From Phytoseiulus persimilis (taxonomy: Eukaryota; Arthropoda; Arachnida; Mesostigmata; Phytoseiidae): 64,000 bases of DNA. Made by a program: the position numbers and the translations under genes. Shown in pieces: positions 1-12,185 of the stretch (its first letter is position 1; each line of letters opens with the position of its first letter). The stretch covers positions 8,432,001-8,496,000 of the forward strand of contig CM075101.1 of the NCBI GenBank assembly GCA_037576195.1, given 5' to 3'. The notes below the pieces were generated by a model. The model made no database searches. It was not told where the DNA came from and was given only the letters and a program-made list of their open reading frames with translations.

Positions 1-1467
1 GTGATCCACGGGGTTGTGGTAGAATCAGGAGTTTTGTCTTCGGGCATGGCTCCTCCTTTGTGGTGGATTACGTTTCAGTTCTCTACGTGGTTGACAGTCA
101 TGTAGCGAGCGTGGATTTCGATGAATCTTTCGTGGGCCATTCCCGGAACGGCAAATTCCAAACAAGATGATCGCCTCAGCTGCCCAAACGTGGCTAATAG
201 GTCCGCAAAGATGCCTGGATCACCGTCTTTCCGCTAATCTGATTCCAAAGTTTCACTTTGAAGACTGGAGAAACGATTTTCCCGACGCAAAAAATGTGGA
301 CCTATTGCGGTCTGGAGACGCACGCGTCAAAAATCCCCCGAAAACTGGGAAAATAGTGCGCAGAGATGGGAATATCTGCTCGCCCCGGAGAAATTTGGGT
401 AGAAAACGTTCAACAATGGCGCCCTGAACCCTCTAAGTCAGTTTCAGAGCCTTAGAATGAGATTCGCTCCGATCCGATTCCCGGGATCCCTCCTGACCCC
501 ATCAAACTACAGATTGGAGCATTCGAAGCTCCATTTCGAAGTTCTTTGTCTGATACACTTCCTTCCCATCCGGTGACCATTACTGAAAGATACGGTAGCT
601 ATCCATCAATATCAGAAACTGTATCAGACGCCAGAAGGTCCAACGTCTGCCTCTGCCGCCAGGTGAGCTCAGACAAGCCGGACGGATTGCAGCACACAAG
701 GGTTCTGATAGACTAGAAATTTATTCTTGGATGAAGCATAAACCTTCTCGTCAAACCTGCTTGCTCTTGGTGAGCGATGTAAAAAACTTCATAACATGGA
801 GAATCCTCCGCAGGGGAATCCGTTTAACATTCCACAGAGAGACTGCTCCTCGGCGCATCGCTGGATGATCATTCTGGACTGGAGCCATCCGAACTTCGCG
901 ATCTTCAACTCCCAGACCAGTCGGTCGTTGTTGCTGCAAGTTGGCCGACCATCATATTCCTTGGTAATCTCAAACAGGAACGAAGATTCGAGTCCGTCGT
1001 CGATATAGAAGCCGGGGAGCAGAGAGTACCTGGGTAATTCCGCATCTCCCAGGGCTTGATCATCAATCGTCTTCAGCGAATGGCATCCATAACGCGGAGT
1101 CCTGGACAATATCTTTGATCACGGCAAATACATTCCGTCATAATGTTGATTATAACTCTTGTGCGAATGATCTCACTCGGAAATAGGACTCTCTCAAACG
1201 CAGAGAACTTCCGCGTTCGAGACTCCCGCTGTTAATTTATGGCATCCAGCAGGCGATTTCTATCTAATTTCAAGTTTCGCGTAGCTGACCAACAGTCCTT
1301 GTTGGAATGGCTGGCAGACAATTCGCGGGTCACATCAAATGTACACAGGGATTCTTGAGAGAGGGTTTTTCCGACCCGAGTTGAACATCGTAGGGTTGGA
1401 AGTATGCGATAACTCGTCAGGTGCCTTGATTGGGTTCTGCATTGCTCAACTGCTCGTGAGCTTCCTT
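1..1467. other. 3' flank of the POT transporter gene, no named gene
   Basis: This stretch lies downstream of the minus-strand transporter. A minus-strand open stretch at 789-1109 (about 106 codons) has no recognisable family, no convincing splice sites and lies upstream of a minus-strand AATAAA, so it is most simply part of a long 3' untranslated region or chance. Nothing else recognisable was seen on either strand. Confidence 0.4.
720..725 (-). terminator. possible poly(A) signal AATAAA of the SLC15-like gene
   Basis: The plus strand reads TTTATT here, giving AATAAA on the minus strand about 740 bases beyond the transporter stop codon. It is the first canonical hexamer I noticed downstream; usage is inferred, not shown. 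Confidence 0.35.
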
Positions 1468-4400
1468 TCATTGAATCGACGTGTATGTGTTGAGGAAATG
1501 GTTGCGGCTCTTCCGAACAACGCAAAGATAGAATAGGAGGGATGCAGCAGTTTGAATCCCGGCAAGCAGCCAAAAGAAAAGATCCAATCTGGAAGAGTTC
1601 GGGTTCGAGTTGAGCCAGTAAGGCGACACGACGGAGAGCAAGAGCGAGCCTGCGAAACAGCCGATTCCTGAAAATTTACGTGAAAAAAATATCAGTCGCT
1701 CACTCTCTCGCTCCGGAAAGACAATTCGGTTGATGCTAAATTAGTTGAGACGAAGCATCAGCAGCTTGAGTGGCTCATTCTAGAGCAACAACTTTGATCC
1801 TCTCAGGCTCCTCGGCCGATTCCGAATCCGACGGTTTCTAAGAACTCACCTGTGAACAGGTAGAACAAACCCATCACGATGCCCTGCATCGAAGCTGGTG
1901 CGTGACTGTAGGCGAGCTCTACTCCCGATATTGAAGCGAGGATTTCCGAAAGCCCCACAAAAGAATAAGAAGGTATTTGCCAGAAAACCCAAATGTCCGC
2001 GGCAACGTAATCGGTTTTATCGATTATCTGTAAGCGATGACGGAGAGATAATGGGTTTCAGAAGACCTGAGTATCAGTTTCTCGTCCGCTGGAACGTCTC
2101 GGTGCGTTCTGGGGAACTTGTTCCGAGCGTCGTTCATGTCCAGTCCTCTGCTCACCTGGACGATAGTTCGATTCTCCCGAACTAATTCGAGCCGTTTGAC
2201 TTCCAACCCTCCAGCGCACAACATGGCGAAAACTGCGCAGAGTAAACCGAGGAACATGCGCAAGTTGATCGACGGGCTTCTCTGTCGACGATCCAAGGTG
2301 GGATACACGCATTTTTCGAAGACCGGGACGAATAGAATAACGAACATAACGTTGAAAAGTGTCAACCAAGCAGCAGGAATCTGAAATAAGCAATGAAAAG
2401 CTCCAAGTAGATTCTCCCGAGTATCAAAGAAGAGAGAGGGGTATCAACTGTGGTCCTGAAAAGAAAGAGCGGATGCGTACCGTGAACGCGCCAGGTTCGT
2501 CAATTGGCGCAAACATCGAGGAAGGCATCAACCGCATATGTAATCCTTGTTCCTGGAACACCATACTAGCGTAAATTGGGAGCTTCAACTCGTCCATTGG
2601 CACGTTCTTCTCCGTCAATGATAATACAGATCAAATGACACAAATCGAACTCACCTGGAAACTCGTTTGCATTTGGAAATAGACCACCCAGTAGGGTATC
2701 AGTAATGTGAACACCCCGAGAACGAACTTGAGCGATTTCACATCTTCGACGAGCTCGTTATCGAACCTTCCACCGAACTCGATCTTCGCGGCGTCAAGCC
2801 ACTGACGATTCGGAGGTCTTTGATGAATTCGGTTCTGCTGCCAAGCTTCGATCAGAACCTGGAGCAAAGTGTGTTTCTCTTCTGACATCGAGGTGATTAA
2901 GGAGACGGATTGGATTGGAAGCCTCAATGAGTTGTCACACGTAACATGAGAATGGCATTGTGGTTCTACCTGGAAAATGTTGTACAAAATGGGTGGCTCT
3001 GGTGCTTCTCGCACGAAAAGGCTCTTAGACATCCAGAAGACGAAGAATGAGAGCGAGAGAATCGCGGTCGGAATGATGTACCCCAAACCGAAGCCGCCAG
3101 ATGTACTCTGTTGGATGTACGCCAGGACAAGGATTGACAAGAAGGCAGCGATGTTGACCACCCAGTAGTAAATCGTGAAGTAACGCCGTACGGCCATCCT
3201 GTTCTCTTGTTTGACCTGATGGGAGAGTATTTTCGTAAATTCGAGCACGCTCGCGATAGACCGGAAAAGTCCAGATCCTTCGAAATGAGCCTGTCCGTAG
3301 GTTACCTGCTCGGCTCCGAAAGGAACCACGTTTGCTTTGATTCCGCTGGAAGCCAGACCGGTTATCACAAGAAGAACATAAATGGTCGCTCCGCATTGCA
3401 TGGTTGCACCTCCTCTATGCGTGTGAGGCTCCGGTAGTGGTTCTGGAGACATCCACGAGGAGAAGCCGGTTGAAGCCAGCTCATCAGTTCGATTTTTTAT
3501 CTGACAGAGTCCTATGAAATCGCCTCCTTTGCCGTTTTGATATTGGGCTATCGTAACGAACGCGACCAAGCCTAATATGTAGATGAGTTGTGACACCTGC
3601 AATCGGATTGCGATGATGAATCGATCCTGCAGAGCATTCGCTCATATCTCTTGAAGAAGATACGTTGATTCTCTGATTATCTTTCGACGAATCGATACAA
3701 ACCAATATCACTCTGAAGCGACCTAGGGCATCGCCGAGGTAGCCAGTAACGAAAGCTCCGACAAAAGTGGTGCCCGTGAATATCAACAAAGCGGTCATTG
3801 CACTCGTTGAGGTCCATGCCAAAGGGTGGTGGTTAAGGAAGAGGTAGAGGTTGCCTGGAGTTGAAAAACAAGAACTCCGTCAGAACAATGGAGTTCCTCC
3901 GAACGGCGATCACGAGAGTGAGTCACAGAAATTCCAATTTCGGTTCCTCGGAAAATTATCCCACCCACCGGACAAAGCGTAGAAGGCAACTCTCTCTGCG
4001 AAAACTGTGAATAGAACTGAAGCACACGCCAGATTCCGTTTCCTTTGGAGCCGGTTGAGGAGAGCGACTGGAATCGGAGAAAATTGTTTGGGATTATCGG
4101 GTGCTACTTCTGTTTATGATTTTTCGAAAGAGCCGACCGACCAATCGGCAGAATAAACTTTTTCCTCTCAAATGAAAGAGATCTTGATTTCCGACAGGAA
4201 TCACGGAATTCTCCACACAAGTGTCCCATGACGGAGGATACCGAGATAAGCCCCCGAAACGCTGAAGTTCCGAGAAGGACTTCCAAACTGTGTTGCATGG
4301 GTTGTCAAGTCCGGAACACTGCTCGAGATCGCAGCGCGGGTCCCGTCCCAGAATGTTTCTCAGAACTGGGAATGTTCAATCAACGCGTGCGTGAGCCTCG

Positions 4401-4849
4401 AACGACAGGTCGAGGGAGTCTGAGGACTTCCACTTCTAGTTTTCGGAATCAATGTTCGAATGCAATCCACCGCGCGCGCAGCTCCGAGTGGGCATGCGAC
4501 TGTCAGGTCAGAATCTCGTTCATTTCAAATCCTCTGACGCGGGCTGAAGTCATCCTCAAAGAGACCCGGTGACCAACAGTTCCACAGATAAATTCTTGGT
4601 GACCCTCCACTGGAGATCAGCTGACTAGACGGAACCCGTATGAACAGGGTTTCTTTGGATGAAAGTTCACGCTCTGAGGAGCCAAGACGCGATTAGAATT
4701 AAGAAACGGATGCTGAAAACTTCAATCAACTGTTTCTCACCTGGCACTCTATCGCCTCTGAAATCCACACTCCGGTTGTAGTATTCTTCAGATATCGAAG
4801 TTGTGTCACCGTCATCCCCTTCCGATCTGTAGTTACCGCTGGCTTCCAT
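1468..4849 (-). CDS. SLC15A4: POT/PTR-family transporter, SLC15A4/SLC15A3-like (peptide/histidine transporter)
   Basis: Coding exons on the minus strand are 4741-4849, 3969-4067, 3703-3854, 2655-3596, 2481-2552, 2156-2380, 1850-2027 and 1468-1667. All junctions are GT-AG and phases agree, giving 658 residues, a little longer than human SLC15A4. Family hallmarks: GNLYLFLNHHPLAW after the first helix, a TGYLGDALGRF loop, SSGIKANVVPFGAEQ, YYWVVNIAAFLS followed by FGLGYIIP, IPYWVVYFQMQT, IPAAWLTLFNV, and FWQIPSYSFVGLSE with SMQGIVMGLF near the end. The family imports di/tripeptides or histidine with protons; SLC15A4 acts in endolysosomal membranes of immune cells. Oddity: the normally conserved ExxER motif in helix 1 reads VFAER (residues 58-62), so the first glutamate is valine. 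A possible 88-base intron at 2882-2969 has good-looking borders but would break the frame, so I kept 2655-3596 as one exon. The start ATG at 4849 opens a short acidic N-terminus. Paralogue assignment within SLC15 is uncertain. Confidence 0.9.
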
Positions 4850-5935
4850 CGTTCGAAATTGTCTTGGTAGTGCACGGGGATAGATCCACTTGATTAATAC
4901 ATCATTTCACATCAGTAGGTTTGCAGGTGGAGAGCTGAAGGTAAACGGACCGCCACGGGAGATGGGAGCCGACGTAGTGAAATCCTATGTGATGACGGCC
5001 TGTATCTCTACATTGTGATTACTAAGTCGCCGCGGCGGAGATTCGGAGGAGTGCGAGCAGCGAATGAACGCATCTTCGCTCGTGCGGGGCGCTCCGTCGG
5101 ACACACTTCTCTCGAACTTGGAAATTCGCGGAATGGAACTCGCTCATGGACGGAGGGAGAGCAGATCCAGACGACCGATATGGTGTGAGAACAGCTTGTT
5201 GCGAACCACTTCCAACCCGGTGTGAACTATGTATCTCTATCGACACCGAATACTTCCGTCGGTTCAAGTATTTTCTGAGTGGTAGGTAGGCCTCATGCTC
5301 ATTTCCTGACGTTATCGGCCCAGGAATTCCCCAGATCACCGCGCTTTCAGCTCTCCTGAATAATCATCATGAATTCAATCGCAGGCACGATTTTGTCGAA
5401 AGAGAATGAAATGAGGACGGAAGAGGAAATTCCAATGTCGACTTGGGAAGATCAGAGGAAGAGCTGAAAATAAATTTCAGAGGCAAATACCTTGCGAGTG
5501 ATGCGAGGATCTCTCCTGCATGAGGAATAGTTCGGCGAGCTTGCGAGAATAGAATGGTCCCATCAGTTGCACTGGCCTCCATTCATACGCGTCAGATCAA
5601 CTTCTCATCAGATTTGAGACTTGCACATCCTGGCTTCGTCATTCGAGACTCCACCCTAGCTCGTTCGGAGATTTGGAATTATCTACCGAGCCCTAAGTCT
5701 CGTTTCAATCACTGACTATTGAAGATTACATCCTTCGATAAACCTTGCAGAGATGATCGTTAGAAATGTCACTACAACGACTGAAGCTGCGATATTTGTA
5801 ACTCTCTCTGCTTATTCTGTGATTCAATCCGATGAGCACAGAGCTAGAATTGGCGGACTTACACTTGATTCCTCATTCGAACGGTGGTTCTTCCAGAGGT
5901 CGGTCATATTCTCCGTCGCCACAACTTCTCAAGCC
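4850..5935. other. intergenic, divergent promoter region
   Basis: The region separates the minus-strand transporter from the plus-strand CPEB gene, so both promoters are expected here. The reading frame of CPEB exon 1 stays open upstream to about 5753 with a further in-frame ATG, so part of this may be coding if an upstream start is used. I see no TATA box or other element I can defend. Confidence 0.4.
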
Positions 5936-7500
5936 ATGAATTTTGGAAAGTACTCCATCGACGACGCAGAGGATGACATGAACCTGCAACAAGGAGATCG
6001 ACGGGCTGAGCGCCAGGAGCCTGCCGTGGATGCCGAGAGTCCTCATCCAGGAGACTGGCAGTCACAACTTCGAGGTGGGGTGTCCACGGGCGCGAGGCGA
6101 AGAACGAGACGTAAGCGACCAAGTTTTTGACAAATTCCTGACGACTAGTTTGTGGAAGCTTTCACTCTGCCGTGAACTGCAGAACAGTCATTTTTCCAGC
6201 CCGATCACCTTACCCAGCTGCAGCGATGGGTTTCCCCGGAGCGTTTTTCGCCCAGCCCCCAGTTCAGCCAGCTTATTGGTCGACTACCTACAGTGATGTC
6301 TCAACACCGAGTGGTCCTCATCTGACGTTGTACTCAGGCTACACTCCCTGGGCACCGCCTCCGCAAGGCAGTCCGGTCACGGGTTTCCCGTCCACTTCCC
6401 TTGGGGACCTGCAGCGACCGTACACGCGGTCTATGGCAAGGAAGAGAGCTGCGGCAACGTATGTGAACGCCAAACTGAAATGGACGGAGAGAGGGTCTCA
6501 GCTTCTCATCAAAGTTCACCCGGATGCTGTCTACTCGGTGAAAGTGAGTCGTTCTCGCAATTCCAAGGGCGAACCGAGTAGTGCAACTCGTTGATCGCCG
6601 AGCTATAATTTCGCGTCGGTCCCAGGTATTCGTAGGAGGCTTGCCCTTGGACATCACGACAGAGGTTCTAGAACGAGCTTTCCAAGACATGGCTGTCCTG
6701 AAAGTTCTGAAAGGACAACGACAAGCGCATGCGTACCTCATTCTCGCATCGGACTTTGCGGTGAAGAATCTATTGCTGAAATGCGAAGCTCACCCCGACG
6801 GTGCTTACTTCTTCCCGGTGAGAAAACTCCCATGCATACCGGGGATCTCTCCTTGTTTCCGTTCTTCGGCAGCTCGCTGACAGTCAAGAGCTCTCGTTCC
6901 AGATTGGAACTAGGAATGCGCAAGTGATACCGTGGGCACTCCAGGACATCGAATGGGGCCACGAACTCGAGGGATCGAAGAGCTTCACAATCTTCGTAGG
7001 GGGGCTCCATGGAGAGACTACAGCCGAGCATCTCAAACTTATCATGGAGGAGAAATTCGGCCAAGTGCGTCACGTCAAGGTCGATACCGACAGATACAAG
7101 TGAGTTTGTTAACCCTCCTTATGTTTTTGACTGCGAGCAGCTTCGGTTTTCTACTTCTGACGGCGCACCAGACTTCTTGGGATCCGAGAGAATCACACTG
7201 GACTTATATTGCAGATATCCCAGTGGTTCTGCTCGCGTTCAATTCGTGTTCCAAGAATCTTACGTTCAAGCAATAGATGTCAATTTCCTAGAGATCAATA
7301 CAAAGCACTATAGCCGTACAGTGCAATTGGAGCCGTACTTCGAGAAGAACCAGCTGTGCAGCAGGTGCAAGCTCAATAAGAGCAGCGTAATCTGCAGACA
7401 CGTCGACTGTCTCAACTATTTCTGTAGATTTTGCTTTGAATCACATCAGCAACAGCAAGGCGGAGCGTATCATTTGCACCAGCCGATCGGACTCAACTGA
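5936..7500 (+). CDS. CPEB1: CPEB/Orb-type cytoplasmic polyadenylation element-binding protein
   Basis: Exons 5936-6110, 6200-6543, 6626-6817, 6903-7099 and 7215-7500 join in phase with GT-AG borders to encode 397 residues. CPEB proteins bind U-rich elements in mRNA 3' ends and control poly(A) length and translation, often in germ cells and neurons. RRM1 begins at VFVGGLPLDIT (about residue 174), RRM2 at TIFVGGLHGETTAE with VDTDRYKYPSGSARVQF, a linker AQVIPWAL typical of the CPEB1/Orb branch, and a C-terminal ZZ-type zinc site with Cys 351, 354, 363, 368, 373, 376 and His 389 and 391. The N-terminus is short (about 170 residues), rich in Pro/Tyr/Ser in exon 2, with no polyglutamine. RRM1 lacks the usual Lys-Gly-Tyr of RNP1 (HAYLIL instead). 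The start at 5936 gives a phase-correct first exon; an upstream in-frame ATG at 5753 is possible. Orthology to CPEB1/Orb rather than CPEB2-4 is inferred from the linker. Confidence 0.88.
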
Positions 7501-7798
7501 AAGGAGAGCTCGACAGCTCGAGAGGGTACCGAGAATGGATAGATCCCGCGGGCAATCCCAACCGACGCTTCGACCAAGTTCATCCGCCGTGAGTGGAGAC
7601 AACATGGTGCGATTCTTTAGTGACTCCTTCGACGCCGATCGAGTTTCGTCGATAGTTCCTTCAGGAAAAGATTCAAGTGCCCTTGATCAGTGCATCATCT
7701 TCTGATTTCACGCCGAGAGATCCCTCGTATTCGCTATAAGCTACTACAGTGGTGTGACGCTTGCCTGTCTAACGTATGCGATCGATACTCCGAAAGTC

Positions 7799-7804
7799 AA
7801 TAAA
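7799..7804 (+). terminator. poly(A) signal AATAAA of the CPEB gene
   Basis: Canonical AATAAA about 300 bases after the CPEB stop codon on the same strand, the first such hexamer downstream. This implies a short 3' UTR unless other sites are used. Confidence 0.55.
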
Positions 7805-10800
7805 GCGATGGGCGACGAACGCCGCCCTTCGAGACGCGAAATCTTCATTCATTAGGGAGTGGCATACGTGAGGGATGCCACATTGGCAAGTACTGGACAC
7901 GTCGTTGTCAAACAGTAGTTTCATGAACATTTGGGTGAATAATATCCGTCATCTGTTACCTCATATGCATTCAACCTTGAACCTCGATTTCTACTGATGA
8001 TTGTCCCAATACTCATTCTATCGTGGTATCGTCAGTTACAGTCGAGGTGAATCTTAGGGTTGCGGGTGTTATAAAGCGAGGCAGCAGAGCGAATCTTCAG
8101 TGTGTCAACGTGGGTCGGGAATTTCTCCTCCCTTATTTCGCTCATTACTCGGCGACCTATGATCGGAATTTGGATCTTCTTCCTAGATCGATAGCTGGAA
8201 GGATGTCGCATCGTTTCCTCCTTTACTCGCGCCAAAGCGGCTTGGGAAACTCGCTCTTCCCACCCGTTTCACAAAACTGACCGAGAAACGTCTGAAATAA
8301 ACCGAGAGAGTTGATATCGGTGCTATCGGATGCAGGAAAGGTTCCATTAGGTTTCTATCTGAAATGACGAGAGACGGTGTGAGCTCAAAATTGTCGACCG
8401 ATCTCATCGGCCTCACAAAGATCGCTGTTTCCTCGAAGAAAAATCGTCCTCGATGCATTTACCCCGTATCTCCTCGGCGAAGCCGAATTCAAGCAATTGT
8501 CGATTGCGTAAACGGCAAAAAGCTTCCCCAGCTTTTCGTCCTTCGAGGAAAAATGGAATGAACTCGATTTTTGGGCGAAAAAGTGGTCGGATCGTACCAG
8601 CTACTCTATTGTCGGGAAGTTTGGACCTATCTGAGAATTTTTTGCGGTCGGGAATTCTTTCCAGTTCGGCTTCTCTAAAAAGATACGGGGACGAGATTTT
8701 GTCGGGTAATCAGCGATTTTTATCGGTCTGATGGGATCGGTCTCGGCCGTCGATTTCGAGCGCTGGACCGGTTCTCTCCGTTTTCAGCAGCAGGTTGATT
8801 AAATCCCTGGAATCCCCAGGCGGCACCTTTCAGGGGCGGCATTTCGGCGTTCGGGCACCTTGGGCATCGCTCGACTTTCTGAGCTGTTCCATGCCTTTCC
8901 GTCCGCTGGGCACCTCTCTCGAGTTCTTCGACAAAGGAACATTTTCGAGACGTCTTGCATTCTCTCCAACGAACACAGTTCTGTGGAGGATCTTCATTCT
9001 GACTTAATAACAATGATTCTCACATTTTGATCATAATAGCATGTGCCTATGTAATCATGCTAAATGACTGGATATTGCATTCATAGCTCACACATGCGGA
9101 TCGTTATGACTCCGAATCGGTTCATGATTGTTCCGACAGAGAAGAATCGTGGCAAAACTCGAAGACTCGCAGGAGGGGCGGCACTTGGTCACGCTTCGGT
9201 CCTCGTAGCTACCCATTCAATCGGATCCGGCCTGTGAGCCGGACTTCGGGCTTCGCTGGTAGATGCAATGATTCCTCTCACTGGCCACTCAATCAGTGCA
9301 TTCCCCATTTTCGTCTTGAAGAGGACGAAGTGTGAGTGACAGAGAGAGAAAAATAATTCGTGCCGTGGGACGCTTCTAATTTTGGATGCTGATGTATCAT
9401 CAACTGACTCAGTACTCAGTATTTGATTGGGTCAGCAACTCCGGGATTGCCGATCAGTTCTATTCTGTACAATCGGAGTCAATCGGGAGTCGAGCGGCAC
9501 TGGCTCCCACCGAGGCGTTCCGCGAGGAAGTATGAACTCCGCGGGATATTGAGTGCTCCGGGAGGCATATCTCTTCCAAGCAGTGTTCTGTCATTTTCAT
9601 GTCAACAATTGGTACGAATGGGGAAAACCCGTAGCGATGACCCCGATCGACTGGCGAACTAGGAGCGTAGATGCGAGATCCCACACACGACCCATCATTC
9701 CGAATGCGTTTCGCATCTGCATGAAAAGCTTTACGCGCGCTCCTCAGCTGTTCTGTGGGCGACGCGCCTCTGACTGGAGCTCGCCAAGTGAAGTGTAAAT
9801 GTGAAGTGATATCCTCATAAGTGGTGGTCATGGTTTCAATCATAATCCAGCCTCGCTGATCTGAGCTCTCGATCGCGCTGAACGTTCAGCCTTGATGATT
9901 CGGAAGCTCGCGTTTTCCGCAATCATGTCAAAGGCACAGGTAAATTCCATGAAAGCTTCGATTCGATCCGGCTCGTGTGGCGGTAGTTCAGAGCTAGAAG
10001 TCATTCACTTGTCCATTACGTATTGTAGTGATATGAAGAACTATGGGTACCGCCATCTCGAGCCGCACGAGCTCGGTGGGACTTCAGCGTGGCGGTGAGA
10101 TAGAACCTTCTGTAGGGCCCGCACACTTGACTGCGTCCGAGGGCTCAAACGCGAGATAGCGAGCTTTGGCTGTTACTATCTATCGATCCTGGATATGATG
10201 AAACTCCTCGATATGAGAACACGGGGACGACACGATCTCGAATTCCATCATCTTGAACTCACAGCTCCCACGGAAAGTGGCTGAGTCGTATGCAGCGACC
10301 ATTCGAATTGTCAAGCAAGGGCGAAGTACTTTTGCGATATCCGAAAAGGCGTATGTATGGCTGCAACAGGCTCGTTCTCATGGGAGAGCCGCTCAATTCT
10401 ATGTTCTTCATGATTGGTGGATTTAAACGTCATCTCGAGGAATGGATCTGGTCCATCAGCGTTGGTCTCCCGCTGCCCACCTAGACTAGTGGTCGGCGAA
10501 ATTTCTCTGCCGTCAGAATGTAGCGCTACTTCTCATCATGGTCTTTAGAACGTTTGGTCTAGTGGCGAAGTTGTCGGAGGCGCATCTCGGCTTTGGAATT
10601 ATATAATTCCAGGATCTACGTCAATAGCGTTGCGAGAAAGGTTGTTCCGCCCGGTCATCAGATCGCTGGAGGCGTTAGAATGTCTCTGCTTGCCTGTTAC
10701 ATAAGGGAACTCGAGCGCTTCCAGGTAGATTTTTTCTTCGGGAACCTCAGAGTAGGGGCGAAGTCCGATCATTGCATTTGATCTCTCACTCTTCTGACGA

Positions 10801-12185
10801 ACAATCATCGAGCGAGCAAAATTACACCTCAAGAATGGGTGATCCAGTTGCTCATATTTGGGTTAGCTCAGGCAAATCGTCTTGATTTCTCTGAAGATCT
10901 CAACGAGATCAACATAATTTTTTGGATTTGAGGTCATCTAAGAATACAATAAGTGCGCATTGAATGCAGCCATCTTCTCGGTCCTCAAAAGAAAAGAGGG
11001 GGAAGCAGGAAATCCGCCCCGGGCATCATGGAGGCTCGCCACGCCACTGATCTGCGTATTACAGGCGCTTGCTTACAAAAATGTCCAATGAAAACCTCTT
11101 TCAAGAACGTATTCCTCTCTGTTACACGCCGGATGCCACTTCTGAAGTGCTGAAGTCAGTTCCTTGAGATGAATCCTCGCGTAGGATATCCGCCCATCCT
11201 TCGACTTGGTAGTAGATGGGCTTTCCAGGACTACCGTGCCACTTTTCCTTCCCGCTCATTCATTGGGTATGCTACGTCTCTTCTTGAGGTCCCAGAGCGC
11301 ATTAGGGATAACACTCGTGCACTCGTTGAGAAGAATGTCTTCTGTCTCGAGCGCTTGGATGACTCCTGGGGAAGAGGCGAAGGAACGCGAGCTCCTCACA
11401 TAGTCATGTTTCTCTTGTGGAAACGACTGCGCCGTATGTAAGCCCGAAACACTCGAAACGGCCTGGAATGTTTCGAGATTTTCGGCAACGTGAACGTCTC
11501 GGCAATCCAAGCCACAGCTTCAGTGAAGACTGACTCAGGTGGCAAGAGCTCCCAGGCGGTCTCCTTGAGAGCTCTGGCGACTAATTTCTGAACCGTATCA
11601 TCCGATAAGTGTAGAGTTAACATCTAGTCTGCTAACGCAAGCCGTGACTCCTCCACTGAGTGGTGCATGTATGGCACACTGATCCTCATTGGTCAAATGG
11701 GCCGTTGAAGGAGCTACTTTCGATACCAATGCTGCTCATCAATCAAGTTTCTTCAGAAAGGGGCGACCTTGGAGCACCTCGAAACTCTGAAGGTGCGCCA
11801 TCGGCAGGCGCTCACTCGGAATTTCGTCAGGCGGAAGGCTGATATTGTTCTCTCGAGAGGGCAGCTTTGGGACCTAGTGTTGACCTATGCGTAACTGCAG
11901 ATAGGTGGGCCGAGAACCGGTCGGCCGTCTCGTGGTCGAAAAACCTCCAAGACGCTTCCCCTTTATCCGTTTCGAGGTTGTGTGCGTTGTTGTCAAGATA
12001 GCCGTCGAGTATTTGTCGAACGTTGGGATATCACGCGGTGGCCTTGCCATTGATAATTGACTTCGTTTTCTTGAAGAACTCACGATTTTGAAACGAGCGG
12101 AACGAAGCATGAGGCGAGAAAATGGGTTTCTCCATCAATTTGTTCAACCGGTGGTCGGGCTTATTCTCCTTGCTGCTCTCGACAG
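7805..12185. other. intergenic, no gene recognised
   Basis: About 4.4 kb between CPEB and the first recovered DNA2 exon. A minus-strand open stretch at 11396-11623 (75 codons, starting MLTLHLSDD) and an overlapping plus-strand one at 11169-11441 look mildly coding-like but match no family I know and have no supporting splice structure. The unidentified first exon and promoter of DNA2 should lie toward the right end. An 18-base perfect palindrome sits at 10594-10611. Confidence 0.35.

Noticed and set aside
10560..10600. tRNA A-box-like string (TGGTCTAGTGGCGAAG)
   Set aside because: No B box at the right distance and no cloverleaf could be formed.
10594..10611. 18-base perfect palindrome centred on TATATA
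   Set aside because: AT-rich, isolated in intergenic DNA, with no nearby gene or second copy; expected occasionally by chance.
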